Assembly: GCA_031399025.1 (NCBI GenBank)
Contig: JANNOJ010000052.1
Location: forward strand, 62,001 to 126,000
Length of the DNA stretch: 64,000 nt
Source: CBDBZL01 sp031399025
GTDB taxonomy: Bacteria > Pseudomonadota > Alphaproteobacteria > Sphingomonadales > Sphingomonadaceae
Direction of reading: 5' to 3'
Made by a program: the position numbers and the translations under genes. The notes beneath the pieces were generated by a model, which saw only the letters and a list, made by a program, of their open reading frames with translations, made no database searches and was not told the DNA's origin. The number at the start of each line of letters is the position of its first letter. The first letter of the stretch is position 1. Shown here piece after piece: positions 52,191 through 61,042 of this stretch.

Positions 52191-53000
52191 ATGCGCGTGG
52201 AATTCACCAAGATGCACGGCCTGGGCAACGATTTCGTCGTGCTCGACGCCCGCGTCCAGGCGCTGCCGCCGCTCACCCGCCAGGTCGCCCGGGCGATCGC
52301 CGACCGGCACGCGGGGATCGGCTGCGACCAGGTGGTGCTGCTCTCCCCCTCCACCGCCGCAGATTTCGCGATGCGCATCTTCAACCCCGATGGCGGCGAG
52401 GTGGAGGCGTGCGGCAACGCGATGCGCGCAGTGGCGCTGCTGCACGGCGCGCCGGCGCGGATCGAGACCGGCGGCGGCGTGGTCGAGGCGCGGCGCAGCG
52501 AGGACGGGATCGCGGTCGACATGGGCGAGCCGCGTTTCGAATGGGACGCGATCCCGCTCTCCTACCCGATCGACACGCTGGCGATGCCGGTGGGTTGGGA
52601 CGAGCTGGAACGCCCCGTCGCGGTGAACGTGGGCAACCCGCACGTGGTGTTCTTCGTCGCGGAATCGGACGCGGTGCAGCTGGAGCGGCTCGGGCCCCTG
52701 ATCGAGCGCGACCCGCTGTTTCCCGAGCGGGTCAACGTCAACGTGGCCACCGTGGAGGACCGTGCGAACATCCGGCTGCGGGTGTGGGAGCGCGGCACCG
52801 GGTTGACCCGCGCCTGCGGCACCGGCGCCTGCGCCACCGCCATCGCCGCGATGCGCCGCGGGCTCACCGGGCGCGACGTGCGGGTGTTCATGCCCGGCGG
52901 CGAGTTGCGCATCGGTTGGGGCGAAGACAACCGCATCACCATGGCCGGGCCGGCGCAGGAGAGCTTCCGCGGTTCGTTCGAGTGGGATCACTTCGCTTGA
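52191..53000 (+). CDS. dapF: Diaminopimelate epimerase
   Basis: DapF converts L,L- to meso-diaminopimelate for lysine and peptidoglycan. The 269-residue protein begins RVEFTKMHGLGNDFVVLDA and has the two catalytic cysteines in EACGNAMRAV and RACGTGACAT. It starts the dapF-mtaB remnant-ftsY-yciB run. A GTG 9 bases upstream is an alternative start. Confidence 0.96.
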   Translation: MRVEFTKMHGLGNDFVVLDARVQALPPLTRQVARAIADRHAGIGCDQVVLLSPSTAADFAMRIFNPDGGEVEACGNAMRAVALLHGAPARIETGGGVVEARRSEDGIAVDMGEPRFEWDAIPLSYPIDTLAMPVGWDELERPVAVNVGNPHVVFFVAESDAVQLERLGPLIERDPLFPERVNVNVATVEDRANIRLRVWERGTGLTRACGTGACATAIAAMRRGLTGRDVRVFMPGGELRIGWGEDNRITMAGPAQESFRGSFEWDHFA

Positions 53001-53014
53001 CGCCGGCAGCGCCG

Positions 53015-53218
53015 ATGCCCGCGCCGATCGCCCGGCGGCCGCCGGTGATCTCGCTCGGCTGCCGGCTCAACCTGGCGGAAGGCGAACGGATCGGCGCGCT
53101 GGTGGCGGGCGCCCCCGACCTGGTGGTGGTCGACAGCTGCGCGGTGACCTCCGCGGCTGCGCCGGGCAGCATCGTGGCCGACACGCCGCGGGCGGTCGAG
53201 CGGGGCCTGCTGCGGTGA
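53015..53218 (+). pseudogene. mtaB: mtaB remnant (tRNA methylthiotransferase, internally deleted)
   Basis: This 67-residue frame keeps the N-terminus of an MtaB-type methylthiotransferase (VISLGCRLNLAEGERI with Cys16; DLVVVDSCAVT with Cys42). It then jumps to a short C-terminal-like end (PGSIVADTPRAVERGLLR). The third cluster cysteine, the radical-SAM CxxxCxxC motif and the rest of the 400-residue enzyme are missing. The remaining ends stay in frame, and the stop overlaps the ftsY GTG start, so an in-frame internal deletion is the simplest reading. It lies where mtaB is expected between dapF and ftsY. Confidence 0.7.
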
Positions 53219-54156
53219 GCGAGGCCGATCTCCCGCCGGCGACCAGCTGGTCCGAGCGCCTGCTGGACGGGTTTCGCAAGACCTCCGAGCGGCTGTCGGG
53301 CAATCTGGCGGGGGTGGTGGGCACCGCGCGGCTCGACGATGCGACGCTCGGCGAGGTCGAGGACGCGCTCGTCATGACCGACCTGGGCCCCGCGGCCGCA
53401 TCGCGCATCCGCGCCAGGCTGGCCGAGAAGCGCTTCGGCCTCACTATCACCGAGCGCGAATTGAAACAGGCGGTCGCCGACGAGATCGCCGCCATCCTGC
53501 GGCCGGTGGCCGTGCCGCTGGAGATCACCGCCTTCCCGCGGCCACAGGTGATCCTGGTGATCGGCGTGAACGGCAGCGGCAAGACCACCACCATCGCCAA
53601 GCTCGCCCACCTGTTCCAGGAGGAGGATTACGGCGTGATGCTGGCGGCGGGCGACACCTTTCGCGCCGCCGCCATCGGGCAATTGCAGGTGTGGGCCGAC
53701 CGGGTCGGCGTGCCCCTCGTCGCCGGCCCGGCGGGCGGCGACCCGGCGAGCGTGGTGTTCGACGCGGTGAAACTGGCGACCGACCAGGGCATCGACGCGC
53801 TGGTGGTGGACACTGCGGGCCGCTTGCAGAACAAGCGCGAGCTGATGGACGAGCTGGCCAAGATCCGGCGCGTGCTCGGCCGGCTCAACGCCGCGGCGCC
53901 GCACGACGTGGTGCTGGTGCTGGACGCGACCAACGGCCAGAACGCGCTGGCGCAGATCGACGTGTTCCGCGAGGTGGCGGGCGTGACCGGGCTCATCATG
54001 ACCAAGCTGGACGGCACCGCGCGGGGCGGCGTGCTGGTGGCGGCGGCCGAACAGTACGGCCTGCCGATCCATGCGATCGGCGTGGGCGAGAAGCTCGACG
54101 ACCTGCGCCCGTTCGATCCCGACCTGGTGGCGCGGGTGATCGCGGGGGTGGCGTGA
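53215..54156 (+). CDS. ftsY: Signal recognition particle receptor FtsY
   Basis: FtsY is the membrane-associated GTPase that receives the SRP-ribosome complex. The 313-residue protein has the N domain and the G domain with GVNGSGKTTTIAKLAHL, DTAGRLQNK and TKLDGTARGG. It lacks a long acidic A domain, as in other short FtsY proteins. The GTG start overlaps the upstream remnant's stop (GTGA), so its translation may depend on that remnant. Its SRP partner is ffh at 23-24.7 kb. Confidence 0.96.
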   Translation: MSEADLPPATSWSERLLDGFRKTSERLSGNLAGVVGTARLDDATLGEVEDALVMTDLGPAAASRIRARLAEKRFGLTITERELKQAVADEIAAILRPVAVPLEITAFPRPQVILVIGVNGSGKTTTIAKLAHLFQEEDYGVMLAAGDTFRAAAIGQLQVWADRVGVPLVAGPAGGDPASVVFDAVKLATDQGIDALVVDTAGRLQNKRELMDELAKIRRVLGRLNAAAPHDVVLVLDATNGQNALAQIDVFREVAGVTGLIMTKLDGTARGGVLVAAAEQYGLPIHAIGVGEKLDDLRPFDPDLVARVIAGVA

Positions 54157-54809
54157 TGGCGGAACCCGCGGCCGCGGTCGCCCGAAAGCCCAAGTCCGGC
54201 TGGATCAACCTGCTGGTCGATTACGGCCCGCTAATGGTGTTCTTCCTCACCTACCGGGCCTATTCGCCGAGCGGCGAGGACACGGTGGGCGAGATCGGCG
54301 CGGTGATCCGCGGCACCGGGGCGTTCATAGCCGCCGCACTCGTTGCGCTCGCGGTGTCGCGCTGGCGGCTGGGCAAGATCTCGCCGATGCTGTGGCTCTC
54401 CACCGTGCTCATCGTCGGGTTCGGCGCGCTGACCATCTTCTTCGCCGACCCCACCTTCGTCCAGCTCAAACCGACCATCATCTACCTGGCCTTCGGCGTG
54501 CTGCTGCTGGCGGGCTGGTGGCGCGGCAAGGCGCTGCTCAAGGTGCTGCTGGAGGCCGCCTTCGAGGGGCTGGACGACGCCGGCTGGCTCAAGCTCAGCC
54601 GCAACTGGGGCATCTTCTTCCTGCTGCTCGCGGGATTGAACGAGGGCTTGCGCTTTTCCCTCGATTTCGGCGACTGGCTGGCGGCCAAGCTGTGGGTGTT
54701 CCTGCCGCTGTCGTTCCTGTTCACCTTCACCCAGCTGCCGATGCTGCTGCGCCACGGTCTGGCGCTGGAGGACCGGGACGAAGTGGCGCACAACCCGCCG
54801 CCCGAGTGA
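54156..54809 (+). CDS. Inner-membrane septation protein YciB/IspZ family
   Basis: This 217-residue protein has about five membrane helices and the YciB pattern (LLVDYGPLMVFFLTYRA; KPTIIYLAFGVLLLAGWW; NWGIFFLLLAGLNEGLRFS). YciB takes part in cell-envelope integrity and cell division. Its ATG overlaps the ftsY stop by one base (TGATG). Confidence 0.9.
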   Translation: MAEPAAAVARKPKSGWINLLVDYGPLMVFFLTYRAYSPSGEDTVGEIGAVIRGTGAFIAAALVALAVSRWRLGKISPMLWLSTVLIVGFGALTIFFADPTFVQLKPTIIYLAFGVLLLAGWWRGKALLKVLLEAAFEGLDDAGWLKLSRNWGIFFLLLAGLNEGLRFSLDFGDWLAAKLWVFLPLSFLFTFTQLPMLLRHGLALEDRDEVAHNPPPE

Positions 54810-54828
54810 GGCGGGCGAAGGCGCCGGC

Positions 54829-55110
54829 TCAGACGATGCCGACGGCCAGCTGCGCCCAGACGAGCAGAAAAGCGAGCGCGACCCCGGCCAGGCCCAGGAC
54901 GCGCCCGGCGCGGGTGCGCACGAGACGCAGCACGCCCTCCCCCGCCAGCCCGACCAGCCCGAGCAGCAGGCCCATAAGCAGGAAATCCTCCGCGCCCCAG
55001 TTCACCTCGGGGGTGAGTTGCATGGCAACGGCGTTGCCGGCCAGGAGCGCGCCGGCGGCCAGCCAGTACAACGAGCGCCAACTGGGCAGTCGGCGCGGCA
55101 TCGCGATCAT
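54829..55110 (-). CDS. Hypothetical small membrane protein
   Basis: I do not recognise this 93-residue protein. It has about three hydrophobic segments (SLYWLAAGALLAGNAVAM; FLLMGLLLGLVGLAGEGVL; VLGLAGVALAFLLVWAQL). A good AAGGAG ribosome site precedes the start at 55110, which supports translation. It is convergent with yciB. Confidence 0.65.
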   Translation of the reverse strand: MIAMPRRLPSWRSLYWLAAGALLAGNAVAMQLTPEVNWGAEDFLLMGLLLGLVGLAGEGVLRLVRTRAGRVLGLAGVALAFLLVWAQLAVGIV

Positions 55111-55330
55111 GATCGGCTCCTTGCGCGGCCTCGGACGGCGCCATCATAGCTTGCTTGCGGGCGGCTGCCCAGCCTTCGCCGCGCGCGGCCGCCCGCCTGC
55201 CGAAGGAGGGTGCAGATTTTCTTTGCAACGCGACGACACTGGTGCGAGAGGCGCGCTGGTGAGCCGTCCGGGCCTCGATCCGGCGGCGCTGCGGCCTATG
55301 GGGGCGCCCCGCGGCACCCCCTCGGCTCGA

Positions 55331-55408
55331 GGCGATCGTAGCTCAGCTGGTTAGAGCGCCGGTTTGTGGTACCGGAGGTCGCGGGTTCAAACCCCGTCGA
55401 TCGCCCCA
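55331..55408 (+). tRNA. tRNA-His (anticodon GTG)
   Basis: The cloverleaf has an encoded extra G at position -1 (55331) opposite C73, an acceptor stem GCGATCG/CGATCGC, D arm GCTC...GAGC, anticodon stem CCGGT/ACCGG with loop TTGTGGT (anticodon GTG), a TTCAAAC T loop and an encoded CCA. The G-1:C73 pair is the classical histidine identity element. Confidence 0.96.
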
Positions 55409-55517
55409 TCCTTCTCGACGTCGAGCCCGGCCCCCGAACCAGCGGGGGTACCGGCCTTGACCGGCCTGCTGCGGCAAGGGGCCGCGCAAGATCATTTCAC
55501 CGGGGATTGCAAGCGAC

Positions 55518-56585
55518 ATGGCGGCGTTCTGGACCGAAGCGGATTACGACGCGCACGAGCGGGTGGAGCTGGTGCACGATCGCGCTTCCGGATTGACCGC
55601 GATCCTCGCTTTGCATTCCACCCATTTGGGCCCGGGCGCCGGGGGCACGCGCTTCTGGCACTATGCCGAGCCCGCCGCCGCGATGCGCGATGCGCTGCGC
55701 CTGTCGCGCGCAATGAGCTACAAGAACGCCATGGCCGGGCTGCCGATGGGCGGCGGCAAGGCGGTGGTGCTGCTCGACGCCGCGCGGACCAAGACGCCCG
55801 CCATGCTCGCTGCCTTCGGCGATGCGGTGGAGGCGCTGGGCGGGCGCTACGTCACCGCCGAGGACGTCGGCGCGAGCGAGGCGGACATGGTGGCGATCGG
55901 CCGGCGCACGGCGCATGTCTGCGGCCTGCCCCCGACGGCGGCGGGCGCGATCGGCGGCGATCCGGGACCGTTCACCGCGCTGGGCATCTTCCAGGGCATT
56001 CGCGCGGCGGTGGCGCACCGGCTGGGGCGCGCGAGCCTGGCGGGCGTGCGGGTGGCGATCCAGGGCTGCGGCAGCGTGGGCGGCGGCCTCGCCCGGTTGC
56101 TGGCGGCGGATGGCGCGCGGCTGACGCTGGCCGACATGCACGCCGCCCGGGCCGCAGCGCTCGCCGGCGAGCTGGGCGGGGAGGCGGTGGCCGCCGACGC
56201 CATCGTGGCGACCGAATGCGACGTGTTCAGCCCCAACGCGCTGGGCGCGGTGCTGGACGAGCCGAGCATCGCCCGGCTGGACTGCGCGATCGTGGCGGGC
56301 GGCGCCAACAACCAGCTCGCCCGGCCCGAACACGGCCGCCTGTTGGCCGATCGCGGCATCCTGTATGCGCCCGATTACGTGATCAACGCCGGCGGCATCA
56401 TCAGCGTGAGCCTGGAATACCTGGCCCGCCAGCACGGCGCGCCGCACGATGCACACGAGGTGCTGCGGCGGATCGGCCAAATTCCCGAACGGCTGCTCCA
56501 GGTGTGGGAGGAAAGCGCGCGCACCGGGGAGAGTGCCGACGCGGTGGCGGATGCGATGGCGCAGCGGTTGATCGGCCGGGGCTGA
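55518..56585 (+). CDS. Leucine dehydrogenase-like amino-acid dehydrogenase
   Basis: This 355-residue enzyme belongs to the Glu/Leu/Phe/Val dehydrogenase family. The Lys residues at 69 and 81 (MSYKNAMAGLPMGGGKAV) align with Lys68 and the catalytic Lys80 of leucine dehydrogenase; the NAD-binding GCGSVGGGLARLL follows. It would deaminate a branched-chain amino acid or do the reverse with NAD(H). Exact substrate is not certain. It lies between tRNA-His and the ccm operon. Confidence 0.88.
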   Translation: MAAFWTEADYDAHERVELVHDRASGLTAILALHSTHLGPGAGGTRFWHYAEPAAAMRDALRLSRAMSYKNAMAGLPMGGGKAVVLLDAARTKTPAMLAAFGDAVEALGGRYVTAEDVGASEADMVAIGRRTAHVCGLPPTAAGAIGGDPGPFTALGIFQGIRAAVAHRLGRASLAGVRVAIQGCGSVGGGLARLLAADGARLTLADMHAARAAALAGELGGEAVAADAIVATECDVFSPNALGAVLDEPSIARLDCAIVAGGANNQLARPEHGRLLADRGILYAPDYVINAGGIISVSLEYLARQHGAPHDAHEVLRRIGQIPERLLQVWEESARTGESADAVADAMAQRLIGRG

Positions 56586-56695
56586 GGCAGGCATTCGTCA
56601 GCACGACGCCGACACCACGCCTCCCCTCGGCCGCCCTTGCTGTCGCGTTCAGCACCTGTCAAAGGGTTGGCCAGCAAGAGTTCCGCCGCCCATCC

Positions 56696-57424
56696 ATGCA
56701 CGCCTACGCCAATCCCGCCCGGTTCCTGAAGATCGCCCGCTGGCTGACGCCGGCGCTGCTGGTCGCGGGCCTGGCGATCGCCGGCGTGGCGCTCGCCTGG
56801 GGCTTTACCGCCGTCCCGCCCGACCGGCTGATGGGCGAGACGGTGCGCATCCTGTTCGTCCACGTGCCTGCCGCCTGGCTGGGCATGGCCGGGTGGGGCG
56901 CCATCGCCGTCGCCAGCCTGGTGGAGCTGGTCTGGCGCCATCCGCTGGCAACCCTCGCGGCGCGCGGCGCGGCGGCGCCGGGGGCGGCGTTCACTGCCAT
57001 TTGTCTCGCCACCGGTTCGATCTGGGGGCGGCCGACCTGGGGGACCTGGTGGGTGTGGGACGGGCGGCTGACCTCCATGCTGGTGCTGCTGTTCCTCTAT
57101 TTCGGCTATCTCGCGCTGGCTCAGGCGGCGAGCCGCGAGGGCGTCTCGAGCCGCGTGCCCGCCATCTTCGGTCTGGTGGGGGCGATCAACATTCCGATCA
57201 TCAACCGCTCGGTGGTGTGGTGGAACTCGCTGCACCAGCCGCCCAGCATCACCATGGGGCAATCCGCCATCGACCCGGTGTTCCTGTGGCCGCTGCTGGC
57301 CGCCACGCTGGGCTTCTCGCTGCTGTTCGGCGGCATCGTGCTGGCGCGGATGCGCACGCTGCTGGCCGATATCCAGGCCGAGGCGCGGCTGCGGCGCCGG
57401 GCGATGCAGGTGGCGCAAGCCTGA
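56696..57424 (+). CDS. ccmC: Cytochrome c maturation protein CcmC
   Basis: CcmC binds heme at the periplasmic face and hands it to CcmE. The 242-residue membrane protein has about six helices, the tryptophan-rich heme motif WGTWWVWDGRLTS and flanking His residues in LFVHVPAAW and WNSLHQPPS. It opens the ccmC-D-E-F-G-H-I operon; the ABC genes ccmA and ccmB are not in the window. Confidence 0.95.
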   Translation: MHAYANPARFLKIARWLTPALLVAGLAIAGVALAWGFTAVPPDRLMGETVRILFVHVPAAWLGMAGWGAIAVASLVELVWRHPLATLAARGAAAPGAAFTAICLATGSIWGRPTWGTWWVWDGRLTSMLVLLFLYFGYLALAQAASREGVSSRVPAIFGLVGAINIPIINRSVVWWNSLHQPPSITMGQSAIDPVFLWPLLAATLGFSLLFGGIVLARMRTLLADIQAEARLRRRAMQVAQA

Positions 57425-57440
57425 TGCGCCCGGACCGATC

Positions 57441-57581
57441 ATGAGAGAGGCGCTCGACCAATGGCTGTTCGTCTACGCCGCCTATGCGGTGACGATCGGC
57501 GGCACGCTCGCGCTGGCCGGGTGGAGCTGGCTGGCGATGCGGGCGGCGGAAAAGCGGCGCGAGGCGTCGCGCGGGCGATGA
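57441..57581 (+). CDS. ccmD: Cytochrome c maturation protein CcmD
   Basis: This 46-residue protein has one membrane segment (FVYAAYAVTIGGTLALAGW) and a basic C-terminal tail (EKRREASRGR), the standard CcmD form. It helps release holo-CcmE from CcmABC. It lies 16 bases after ccmC and overlaps ccmE by 4 bases (ATGA). Confidence 0.88.
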   Translation: MREALDQWLFVYAAYAVTIGGTLALAGWSWLAMRAAEKRREASRGR

Positions 57582-58039
57582 GCGGCGCGCTCAAGCCCAA
57601 GCACCAGCGGCTGGTGCTGATCCTGATCGCGCTGGCCGCGCTGATCGGCGCCGGCCTGCTCGCCGCCTGGGGGCTGCGCAGCCAGGCGAGCTATTTCTAC
57701 TTGCCGTCCGACATCGCCGACCAAGCGCCCGAACCGGGGCGCGCGGTGCGGCTGGGCGGGATGGTGGAGCAAGGCTCGCTGGCTACGGCGCAAGACGGCG
57801 TGACGGTGAACTTCATCGTCGGCGACGGCGCGGAGCGGGTGCCGGTCACCTTCACCGGCATCGTGCCCGACCTGTTCGTGGAGGGCTCGGGCGTGGTCGC
57901 GGAAGGCTCGATGCGCGCCGACGGCACCTTCGTGGCGACCAATCTGCTGGCCAAGCACGACGAGAACTACATGCCGCGCGAGCTCGAGGACATGGACATG
58001 GCGCAGGCGCGCCAGGCCGTGGCCGAGACCGTGGAGTGA
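57578..58039 (+). CDS. ccmE: Heme chaperone CcmE
   Basis: CcmE carries heme covalently bound to a His in the periplasm. The 153-residue protein has one N-terminal anchor (LVLILIALAALIGAGLLAAWG), an OB-fold body, and the heme-binding LLAKHDENYMP motif near the C-terminus (HDENY). It starts inside ccmD's last codons. Confidence 0.95.
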   Translation: MSGALKPKHQRLVLILIALAALIGAGLLAAWGLRSQASYFYLPSDIADQAPEPGRAVRLGGMVEQGSLATAQDGVTVNFIVGDGAERVPVTFTGIVPDLFVEGSGVVAEGSMRADGTFVATNLLAKHDENYMPRELEDMDMAQARQAVAETVE

Positions 58040-58064
58040 GGCCCAGCACGATGGATGGGGCCGG

Positions 58065-60056
58065 ATGATCGCCGAACTGGGTCTCGCCGCGCTATGGCTC
58101 GCCGCCGCTTTATCCGCGCTGCAATTGCTCGGCGGCATTGCGGGCGTGCGGGCGGAAGGTTCGTCGCTTGCCGCGCTGGTCCGACCCGCCGCCGCGATGC
58201 AGGCGCTGCTGTGCGCGGTGGCCTTCGCCGCGCTGCTCTGGGTCTTTGCCGTCACCGACCTGTCGGTCCAGCTGGTGGCGGCCAATTCGCATTCCGAGAA
58301 GCCGCTGATCTTCAAGCTCGCGGGCGCCTGGGGCAACCACGAAGGCTCGATGCTGCTGTGGGTCACGGTGATGGCGCTGGCGGGCGGCCTCATCGCCGCG
58401 GTCGAGCGCCGCCTGCCCGAGCGCACGATGCTGGCGACGCTGGCCGCGCAGAGCTTCGTGGGCTTGGGCTTCTATGCCTTCCTGCTGTTCTCCTCCAACC
58501 CCTTCACCCGGCTCGACCCGGCGCCCGAGCAGGGCATGGGGCTGAACCCGCTGCTGCAGGACATCGGCCTCGCCTTCCACCCGCCCACGCTGTATCTGGG
58601 CTATGTCGGCCTCTCGGTCGCCTTCAGCTTTGCCGTGGGGGCGCTGGTCACCCGGCAGGTGACGCCCGACTTCGCCAAGGTGATGCGCCCCTGGGTGCTG
58701 GGGGCGTGGGTGTTCCTCACCCTGGGCATCACCGCCGGCAGCTATTGGGCCTATTACGAGCTCGGCTGGGGCGGCTGGTGGTTCTGGGATCCGGTCGAGA
58801 ACGCCTCGCTGATGCCCTGGCTGGCGGCGACCGCGCTGCTCCATTCCGCCAGCGTGCTGGCCGCGCGCGACGCGCTGCGCGCCTGGACCATCCTGCTGGG
58901 CGTCGTCGCCTTCTCGATGAGCATGGTGGGCACCTTCCTGGTGCGCTCGGGCATCCTCACCTCGGTCCATGCCTTCGCGGTGGATCCGGAACGCGGCAGC
59001 TTCATCCTGGCGCTGCTGGTGCTCTATATCGGCGGCGCGCTGGTCGTCTTCGCGCTGCGGGCGGGCACGGTGACGGAGGGCGAGCGCTTCGCCAGTCTGA
59101 GCCGCGAGGGCGCGCTGGTGATCAACAACGTGGCGCTTTCGGCCATCCTGGGCATCGTCCTGCTGGGCACGCTCTACCCGCTGCTGACCGAGGCGTTCGA
59201 CGTGCGCGTCTCGGTGGGGCCGCCCTATTTCAACCCGGTCGGCGCGATCTTCTTCCTGCCGATGCTGGCGGTGCTGGCGGTCGGGCCCCTGCTGCGCTGG
59301 CGGCAGGACAGCTTTGCGCGGATCCGCGGACCGGTGGCGGCGGTCGCCATGGTGGGGCTGGTGGCGCTGGTGGCGGTGTGGTTCGTCTCGGGCATCGCGC
59401 TGCTGCCATTGCTGGGCATTGCCCTGGCGCTGGCGGTGGCGGTGGGCAGCGTGATGCCGCTGGCCGGGCGCAACCTCCTGCGCCTGCCGCTGCCGACCTG
59501 GGGCATGGTGCTGGCCCATCTGGGCGTGGCGGTGGCGGTGCTCGGCATGGCGGCAGATAGCGCCTTCCAGCAGGAACAGCTGGTCGCCGCCAACGTGGGT
59601 GACCGCGTGTCGGTCGGGCCCTGGGAGGCCCAGGTCCTGTCGGTCGGCCCGATCGCCGGGCCGAACTGGACCGCCATGCAGGCCGACCTGGCGCTGTCCT
59701 ACGATGGCGGCCCGGTGCGCCCGGCCGCGCCGCAATCTCGCCAATTCTGGTCGCCAGCGATGCAGACCAGCGAGGTGGCGCTCGTCACCCGCTGGAACGG
59801 CCAGCTCTACGTGGCCGTGGGCGAGGAGAACGCCGACGGGCGCTGGCAGCTGCGCCTGTGGTGGAAACCGTTCGTCACCTTCATCTGGTACGGCGGAATG
59901 CTGATCGCGCTGGGCGGGGCGATTTCGCTGGTGGGCCGCGTTGCGGTCGACGTGCGCCGCCGGGTGGCGGTGCGCCGCATCGCCGAGCGGCGGGGCGAGC
60001 TCGGCGGCGCGGTTGCTGGCCGGGCCGAAGTTCCGGCCGCCGCGGTGGCGGTGTGA
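58065..60056 (+). CDS. ccmF: Heme lyase subunit CcmF
   Basis: CcmF, with CcmH and CcmI, attaches heme to apocytochrome c. The 663-residue membrane protein has about 15 helices and the WWD heme motif GWGGWWFWDPVENASLMPW, along with conserved His residues in HPPTLYLGYVG and LLHSASVLAAR. Length is normal for the family. Its stop overlaps the ccmG GTG start. Confidence 0.96.
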   Translation: MIAELGLAALWLAAALSALQLLGGIAGVRAEGSSLAALVRPAAAMQALLCAVAFAALLWVFAVTDLSVQLVAANSHSEKPLIFKLAGAWGNHEGSMLLWVTVMALAGGLIAAVERRLPERTMLATLAAQSFVGLGFYAFLLFSSNPFTRLDPAPEQGMGLNPLLQDIGLAFHPPTLYLGYVGLSVAFSFAVGALVTRQVTPDFAKVMRPWVLGAWVFLTLGITAGSYWAYYELGWGGWWFWDPVENASLMPWLAATALLHSASVLAARDALRAWTILLGVVAFSMSMVGTFLVRSGILTSVHAFAVDPERGSFILALLVLYIGGALVVFALRAGTVTEGERFASLSREGALVINNVALSAILGIVLLGTLYPLLTEAFDVRVSVGPPYFNPVGAIFFLPMLAVLAVGPLLRWRQDSFARIRGPVAAVAMVGLVALVAVWFVSGIALLPLLGIALALAVAVGSVMPLAGRNLLRLPLPTWGMVLAHLGVAVAVLGMAADSAFQQEQLVAANVGDRVSVGPWEAQVLSVGPIAGPNWTAMQADLALSYDGGPVRPAAPQSRQFWSPAMQTSEVALVTRWNGQLYVAVGEENADGRWQLRLWWKPFVTFIWYGGMLIALGGAISLVGRVAVDVRRRVAVRRIAERRGELGGAVAGRAEVPAAAVAV

Positions 60057-60607
60057 CCCTGGCGCGCCTGCGCTGGGGCCTGTGGCTGATCGTCGCGGCG
60101 GCGCTGGCGTTGTTCGGATTGTTCGCGGTGCAGCTGTCGCGCCCGAAGAACGATTTCGTCGAAAGCGCGCTGGTCGGCCAGCCGCTGCCGGCGTTCGACC
60201 TGCCGCCGGTGGCCGAGGGCATGCCGGGGCTCGCCTCGGCCGACCTCGCGGACGGCCGGCCCAGGCTGCTCAACGTGTTCGCCAGCTGGTGCGTGCCCTG
60301 CCGGGCCGAGGCGCCGCAGCTGGAGGCGCTGCGCCGCCAGGGCGCCGAGATCGTCGCGGTGGCGATCCGCGACCGGCCCGAGGACGTGGCCGGCTTCCTC
60401 GCGGCCTACGGCAACCCGTTCAGCGCCGTCGGCAAGGACGACATCAGCGCGGTGCAGCTGGCGCTGGGCTCCTCCGGCGTGCCCGAGACCTTCGTGATCG
60501 ACGGCCGGGGCACCATCACCCACCAGCATATCGGCCCCATCAACGAGCGCGACGTGCCGCTGCTGCTCGACGAACTGCGCCGCGCGCGGTCGGGCGGGCA
60601 GAGTTGA
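60053..60607 (+). CDS. ccmG: Thiol:disulfide interchange protein CcmG/DsbE
   Basis: This 184-residue, membrane-anchored thioredoxin-like protein reduces apocytochrome cysteines in the periplasm. It has an N-terminal anchor (WLIVAAALALFGLFAVQL) and the active-site ASWCVPCRAE. The GTG start overlaps the ccmF stop (GTGA). Confidence 0.94.
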   Translation: MTLARLRWGLWLIVAAALALFGLFAVQLSRPKNDFVESALVGQPLPAFDLPPVAEGMPGLASADLADGRPRLLNVFASWCVPCRAEAPQLEALRRQGAEIVAVAIRDRPEDVAGFLAAYGNPFSAVGKDDISAVQLALGSSGVPETFVIDGRGTITHQHIGPINERDVPLLLDELRRARSGGQS

Positions 60608-61041
60608 GGCGCCTCGCGCTCCTGGTGGCGGCCCTGTTGGCGGTGTGGGCCAGTCTTGCCCTGGCCCCGCCCGCAATGGCGCAGGATTCGCTGCCGCCCG
60701 CGCCCTACGCCTACCGCCAGCTCGCCGATCCGGCGCAGGAGGCGCAGGCGCGCGCGCTGATGGAGACGCTGCGCTGCCTCACCTGCCAGAGCCAGTCGAT
60801 CGCCGACAGCGACGCGCCGATGGCCGGCGACATGCGCCACCAGGTACGCAGCCGCATCGCCGCCGGCGAGCAGCCCGAGGCGGTACGGCAATGGCTGGTC
60901 GAGCGCTATGGCGATTACATCAGCTACGCCCCGCGGGTCTCGCCGAGCACCTGGCCGCTATTCGTCATTCCGGCGATATTGCTGGCGGTGGCGGTGCTGG
61001 TCCTGCGCCGCCGCCTCGGCGCCCGCCCGGAACCGCGCTAG
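60604..61041 (+). CDS. ccmH: Cytochrome c maturation protein CcmH (CycL)
   Basis: This 145-residue protein has a signal peptide (LALLVAALLAVWASLALA, cleavage near AMAQ), the redox motif RCLTCQSQSI, and a C-terminal membrane anchor (WPLFVIPAILLAVAVLVL). It handles apocytochrome cysteines for ligation. The start is an unusual TTG that overlaps the ccmG stop (TTGA). Confidence 0.92.
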   Translation: MRRLALLVAALLAVWASLALAPPAMAQDSLPPAPYAYRQLADPAQEAQARALMETLRCLTCQSQSIADSDAPMAGDMRHQVRSRIAAGEQPEAVRQWLVERYGDYISYAPRVSPSTWPLFVIPAILLAVAVLVLRRRLGARPEPR

Positions 61042-61042
61042 G

